Below are positions 25,301 through 27,320 of a stretch of 27,320 nt of DNA, in pieces. Position 1 is the first letter of the stretch; each line of letters begins with the position of its first letter. The stretch is from Gammaproteobacteria bacterium (GTDB lineage Bacteria; Gemmatimonadota; Gemmatimonadetes; Longimicrobiales; Gaopeijiaceae): the NCBI GenBank assembly GCA_024638345.1, contig JAHEKL010000004.1, forward strand, positions 1-27,320, read 5' to 3'. A program made the translations under genes and the position numbers. Below the pieces are notes generated by a model, which saw only the letters and a program-made list of their open reading frames with translations, ran no database searches and was not told the DNA's origin.

Positions 25301-25422
25301 ATGGTGGGAAGCGGATTCCGGATCCGGAGATCAATCGGAACACGACCGCCGGCGCGAACGCGTCGATCTACGAGTTTCCCGGAATCGCCAGCGTGAGCGT
25401 CACCATGCGCGTCACGTTCTAG
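22366..25422 (+). CDS. SusC/RagA-family TonB-linked outer-membrane transporter
   Basis: A 1018-residue SusC-type transporter. Residues 1-30 are a signal peptide ending SLAAQ. A carboxypeptidase-regulatory-like beta-sandwich follows at about 32-115 (GSVTGRITDAQTGLPVPSAQ, VQRLGYREVTGTLQV), then a TonB box (LDEVIVTGTP) and a plug domain with LLAARAPGVQFQRISG, IQIRGVSSLELG, PLVYVDGIRID and IESIEIVKGPAAATLYGTEASAGVIQIITKRG. The barrel ends with the terminal-aromatic sequence SVTMRVTF. With SusD it would form the pedal-bin complex that imports glycans or peptides. Paired cysteines occur in extracellular-loop-like stretches (YYCQPLENG...GACPDD, AMCDSG...VRCVDI, TVCKCN), an unusual feature for Bacteroidetes SusC. 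SusD follows 128 bp downstream; no degradation enzymes sit next to them. Confidence 0.95.
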   Translation: MIHHICSRMTRGIGVLATALAVAASSLAAQTGSVTGRITDAQTGLPVPSAQVFIADLDLGVLTQQNGSYNLQNVPAGTQTLTVQRLGYREVTGTLQVSAGQTVIQDFEVTRAALQLDEVIVTGTPGGTQRRALGNAVARLDATELTERAAIGDLQDLLAARAPGVQFQRISGNVGGGSGIQIRGVSSLELGAQPLVYVDGIRIDNDQGVGPEIGTGRDATPLNDINPADIESIEIVKGPAAATLYGTEASAGVIQIITKRGQAGEPEFSFSTRQGTNFMVDPAGKIGTQYYCQPLENGNPRSGACPDDLIRTFNIYEHERDFNGNEIFGYGYSQNYNLSVRGGTEQVRYYLSGDWSDEQGIVSYNWDNRTNFRGNMTVLLTEGLTIDVSTGYVEGETRFAGATPGDGGVWQDMVWAFGYRLNSINTSAREGGLRGFQEHTPENVADVDARREFSRFTGSLQANHTYGGWLTQRLIVGLDRGWDTNSRYTPLDPNGFFPENARGEIFYERPQVTNQTLDYAVNARYQLTDVIGTTTSFGAQYNRRQEETIENTGSGFGSPLQRSINQTTLANLLLDYTSEENKSLGFYIQEEVSLNDRLFLTGAVRADDNSTFGEDFDLVYYPKVSGAWVVSEEDFWGVDFINSFRVRAAWGEAGRQPSVFAARNLYTAFPGPGGRPGLAPDAPGNPNVGPERTSEIEWGFDIAVLDERLSAEFTYFDQTITDALTDQALPPSFGFPGQVDSNLGELKNWGWEIGMDARVIDRANVALDLAAAGSYVENQITFLGDGILESANFQLGHPYPSVVGARVVSAELDAPGQLNRESAMCDSGAGPFGNLKGGPLVRCVDIPEQQILYGPAYPKYTVSFAPTLTLFNDIQVFALAEGQYGRWVADIGAEFASRRDNSFFTVCKCNALVEAAENAVFDDERYFGRVNADFWKMREIGVRYSLPGSLVQRVGADRASISASARNPFTIWQRSETDYGGKRIPDPEINRNTTAGANASIYEFPGIASVSVTMRVTF

Positions 25423-25455
25423 GGCCGAATCAGCTTGCAACTACCGCCTTGAGAG

Positions 25456-25493
25456 CGCCGTGGCGGCCGAGGCTCGACCTCGGTCTCACGGCG
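25456..25493 (+). other. Two-tier intercistronic hairpin between susC and susD
   Basis: A nested inverted repeat lies 34 bp after the susC stop. The outer arms CGCCGTG (25456-25462) and CACGGCG (25487-25493) are exact complements, and the inner arms CCGAGG (25467-25472) and CCTCGG (25478-25483) close a 5-base CTCGA loop. The internal bulge is GCGG on one side and TCT on the other. No T-run follows, so it is not a classic terminator. It could stabilise the susC mRNA end, be cut by an RNase, or set the SusC:SusD ratio. Confidence 0.6.
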
Positions 25494-25510
25494 TCCAAGG
25501 GGGATTTCAA

Positions 25511-25537
25511 ATGACTACCAGCAACTCTGAAACATAG
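25511..25537 (+). other. Tiny ORF (8 codons) in the susD leader
   Basis: ATG at 25511 encodes MTTSNSET and stops at TAG (25535-25537), 13 bp before the susD ATG. A purine-rich AAGGGGGA lies just upstream, at a workable ribosome-binding distance. It may be a leader peptide or re-initiation device for susD, or chance. Confidence 0.2.
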
Positions 25538-25550
25538 GGCCAGGAAAGCC

Positions 25551-27032
25551 ATGAATGCAGACCAAGGTACGAGGCGGTGGGGTTGGCCAGCGCTATCGCG
25601 GTTCTTGTTGGCGGGGTGCGTACTCTCGATCGCGGGGTGCTCGGATATCCTCCAGGTGGATCTTCCGGATGCGCTCACCGACGATGCGTTGACCGATCCC
25701 GATGGCGCGGAAATTCAGGTCAACTCCGTGATCGGGCTCGTCGAGTGTGGATATGCGGCGTTCACCATCGAGGCCGCGGGCTTCGAGGACGGGTTTCAAG
25801 CGACCGCCGCCGTCGGGAGCGGATACGCCGACTACTCTCCGCGGCCTGCCGAGGGTACTTGTGACACGTCGGATTCGGAATCGGACTGGTTCGATCCACT
25901 CATGATTGGTCGCTCGTTCGGGTTCGGGACCTACGAGCGGATCAGCGGCTGGACCCAGCAGCAGGTTCCCGACCGCCAGAAGCTACTCGGGCTGACCGCA
26001 CTGTACACGGCGGTTGCGCTCGACGTTTTTGGGGAGCACTTCTGCGACATGGCGATCGACGGTGGACCGTTGCTGTCGCCCGCGGAGACCCTCGATCTAG
26101 CCGAGGAATGGGTAAATACCGCCCTCGGGCACATCGCGACCACGGGTGACTTCGAGGGCCTGAACGATGCCACGACGAGCGTCGAAACGATGGCGTACGG
26201 ACTTCGAGCGAGGATTCGCTGGGCCAACGGGGATCTTTCCGGGGCCCAGCAGGATGCCCTCCGAGTTCCAAACGGCTTCATGGCGTTTGCAACGCGTGAG
26301 GCGGGCGAGAAGCGGCGGAACAAGGCGTATCAATACCACTCCGTGATCGGCTACGGAGTCGTGAACGGGCCGGTGGACTACTGGTCGGGATCTCCCGGTC
26401 CCGGAGGCACGTGGCCCGCCGTGATTCCGTTCACGGGCTATCTGGACCTGGCGCTGCTGCCCGACGGACGCGCCGTCGACGAGAACGGGTATCCGATCAC
26501 CATGGAAACGCCCGGCGCGGTCCCGGACATCCGCGTCCCGCTTACCGAGCCGAAGCCACTGCAGGGTGGGGTCATAGGGCCCACGCCCGCGAAGTGGACC
26601 TCTCTCGGGGATGACATCCCCATCATCAACTGGAAAGAGATTCAGCTCATCCTCGCAGAGATCGAGGGTGGACAGGGGGCCATTGATCGGGTGAACGTCG
26701 TTCGAGCAGCCGACGGCCTCCCCGAGGTCACCTATGCGAATCCGGGCGATGCGGAAGAGATCCAGGACATGATCATCGAGGAGCGTCGCCGGGCGTTGTG
26801 GCTCGAGGGCCGGTTCTGGTCCACGAAGATACAGAACACGGACAAGCTCTGGTTCCCCCGGAACCAGGGACAGGACGAGTTTCTTCAGGATCTGGAGGGT
26901 GGCGTCCGCATGGCGCTGCCCGAAGGAGAGTATCAGCTGAACACGAACTTCAGTCTTGCGGACCAGACGTCTGGATGTGACGGACAGTGGGAGGATCAGA
27001 AGCCTGATGTCGGCTTGGGGTCGTCTGTGTAG
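25551..27032 (+). CDS. SusD/RagB-family surface lipoprotein
   Basis: A 493-residue SusD-like lipoprotein, partner of the SusC transporter. The N-terminus has a hydrophobic segment ending in a lipobox (SIAGC, Cys29) followed by SDILQVDLPDAL, the typical mature start. Helical TPR-like segments follow (LLGLTALYTAVALDVFGEHFCDMAID, EETLDLAEEW-type). The conserved C-terminal block is present: INWKEIQLILAEIEG, VNVVRAADGLPEV and IIEERRRALWLEGRFW. SusD caps SusC outside the cell and binds the cargo. Like SusC it has extra cysteines (VECGYA, GTCDTSD, EHFCDM, TSGCDG). AGGAAAGCC precedes the ATG at 25551. It closes the operon, ending 29 bp before a strong terminator hairpin. The ligand cannot be told from sequence. 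Confidence 0.93.
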   Translation: MNADQGTRRWGWPALSRFLLAGCVLSIAGCSDILQVDLPDALTDDALTDPDGAEIQVNSVIGLVECGYAAFTIEAAGFEDGFQATAAVGSGYADYSPRPAEGTCDTSDSESDWFDPLMIGRSFGFGTYERISGWTQQQVPDRQKLLGLTALYTAVALDVFGEHFCDMAIDGGPLLSPAETLDLAEEWVNTALGHIATTGDFEGLNDATTSVETMAYGLRARIRWANGDLSGAQQDALRVPNGFMAFATREAGEKRRNKAYQYHSVIGYGVVNGPVDYWSGSPGPGGTWPAVIPFTGYLDLALLPDGRAVDENGYPITMETPGAVPDIRVPLTEPKPLQGGVIGPTPAKWTSLGDDIPIINWKEIQLILAEIEGGQGAIDRVNVVRAADGLPEVTYANPGDAEEIQDMIIEERRRALWLEGRFWSTKIQNTDKLWFPRNQGQDEFLQDLEGGVRMALPEGEYQLNTNFSLADQTSGCDGQWEDQKPDVGLGSSV

Positions 27033-27061
27033 GGATCTCTGAAGAAGATTCCGAGAAAGGC

Positions 27062-27096
27062 AAACAGGACCGGGCGCCCTGCCCGGTCCTGTTTTT
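27062..27096 (+). terminator. Intrinsic terminator after susD
   Basis: A perfect 14-bp stem (27062-27075 pairing with 27081-27094), GC-rich at the loop end, with a 5-base GCCCT loop, followed by a T-run (27092-27096). It ends the susCD transcript. On the other strand only a short T stretch follows the stem, but it may also stop the convergent plug-domain gene. Confidence 0.92.
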
Positions 27097-27146
27097 CCGG
27101 GGTGGTGCTTACACCCTCGGTTCTTTCTGACGCGGTCGGGGATCGG

Positions 27147-27320
27147 CTAGTTGGAATCTCCATCGTTCGACGCCGAGCGAGTTTCGACGACGATCACGCC
27201 GTTTGCGGCTTCTGGGTAGAGAAACGCGGCGGACGGACCTCGAAGCACGCGGATGTCCAGCACGTCTTCGGCGGGGATCCGTTCCAGGATGTCCATGGCG
27301 TTCTCGATTCCGATCCGTAC
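27147..27320 (-). CDS. C-terminal end of a TonB plug-domain protein lacking a barrel
   Basis: The last 57 codons of a gene entering from the right edge. The translation contains IENAMDILERIPAEDVLDIRVLRGPSAAFLYPEAANGVIVVETR, the well-known end of a TonB-receptor plug domain (I-E-x-I-E-V-L-R-G-P-S-A... followed by A-x-G-V-I-x-I-x-T-R). Only 10 polar residues (SASNDGDSN) and a TAG stop follow. A full receptor would continue with a barrel of 500 or more residues, so this protein consists of a plug, possibly behind a carboxypeptidase-regulatory-like domain. It could be a periplasmic decoy, an adaptor for a separate barrel, or a degraded gene. It converges on the susCD terminator. Confidence 0.72.
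   Translation of the reverse strand, partial: VRIGIENAMDILERIPAEDVLDIRVLRGPSAAFLYPEAANGVIVVETRSASNDGDSN

Overview
The window is high-GC, gene-dense DNA from a Gram-negative bacterium. A SusC/SusD outer-membrane pair, another TonB-dependent receptor, signal peptides ending in AQ, a bacilliredoxin and a DUF1707/LiaF-like protein occur together. That combination suggests Gemmatimonadota (or a close relative); this is inferred from gene style, not from a marker gene. I see no rRNA, tRNA, CRISPR array, insertion sequence, integrase or phage gene. It reads as ordinary chromosome with envelope, transport and stress genes in short operons.

Layout. 1-489 (-): start of a Sel1-repeat protein that runs off the left edge. 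584-2779 (+): TonB-dependent receptor, meeting a DUF2207 (YciQ-like) membrane protein on the other strand (2786-4573). 4761-5804 (+): secreted alpha/beta hydrolase. 5851-6789 (-): EamA-type exporter, divergent from an ACSF3-like (methyl)malonyl-CoA synthetase (6880-8388), which is followed by a VTT/DedA-like membrane protein (8403-9050). 9187-11215 (+): overlapping genes for a GntR-type regulator, a slipin (SPFH) and a DNA-3-methyladenine glycosylase I. 11226-13743 (-): an M28-like peptidase that lacks the usual Glu-Glu metal/catalytic motif, and an overlapping secreted helical-repeat protein. 13820-16816 (+): a tight five-gene run with two alpha/beta hydrolases, a small coiled-coil protein, a PduO-type cobalamin adenosyltransferase and an RSH-HD-like protein. 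16821-18823: four small envelope/stress genes (single-TM protein, DUF1707-LiaF-like protein, sll1863-like coiled coil, bacilliredoxin). 18971-19987 (+): DUF1460 lipoprotein amidase. 20047-22005 (-): three-gene operon of a membrane-anchored arylsulfotransferase-fold protein, a small GPG-motif membrane protein and another small membrane protein. 22366-27032 (+): SusC and SusD, with a two-tier hairpin between them and a near-perfect intrinsic terminator after them. 27147-27320 (-): the end of what looks like a stand-alone TonB plug-domain protein.

The most interesting parts are the ASST/GPG operon opposite the SusCD pair, the SusC-SusD intercistronic element, the barrel-less plug protein at the right edge, the degenerate M28 and HD-like enzymes, and the regulator-slipin-Tag operon. 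Many intergenic gaps are under 20 bp and several convergent genes end on shared or adjacent CTAG sequences, so most units probably rely on readthrough or Rho rather than hairpins to terminate.
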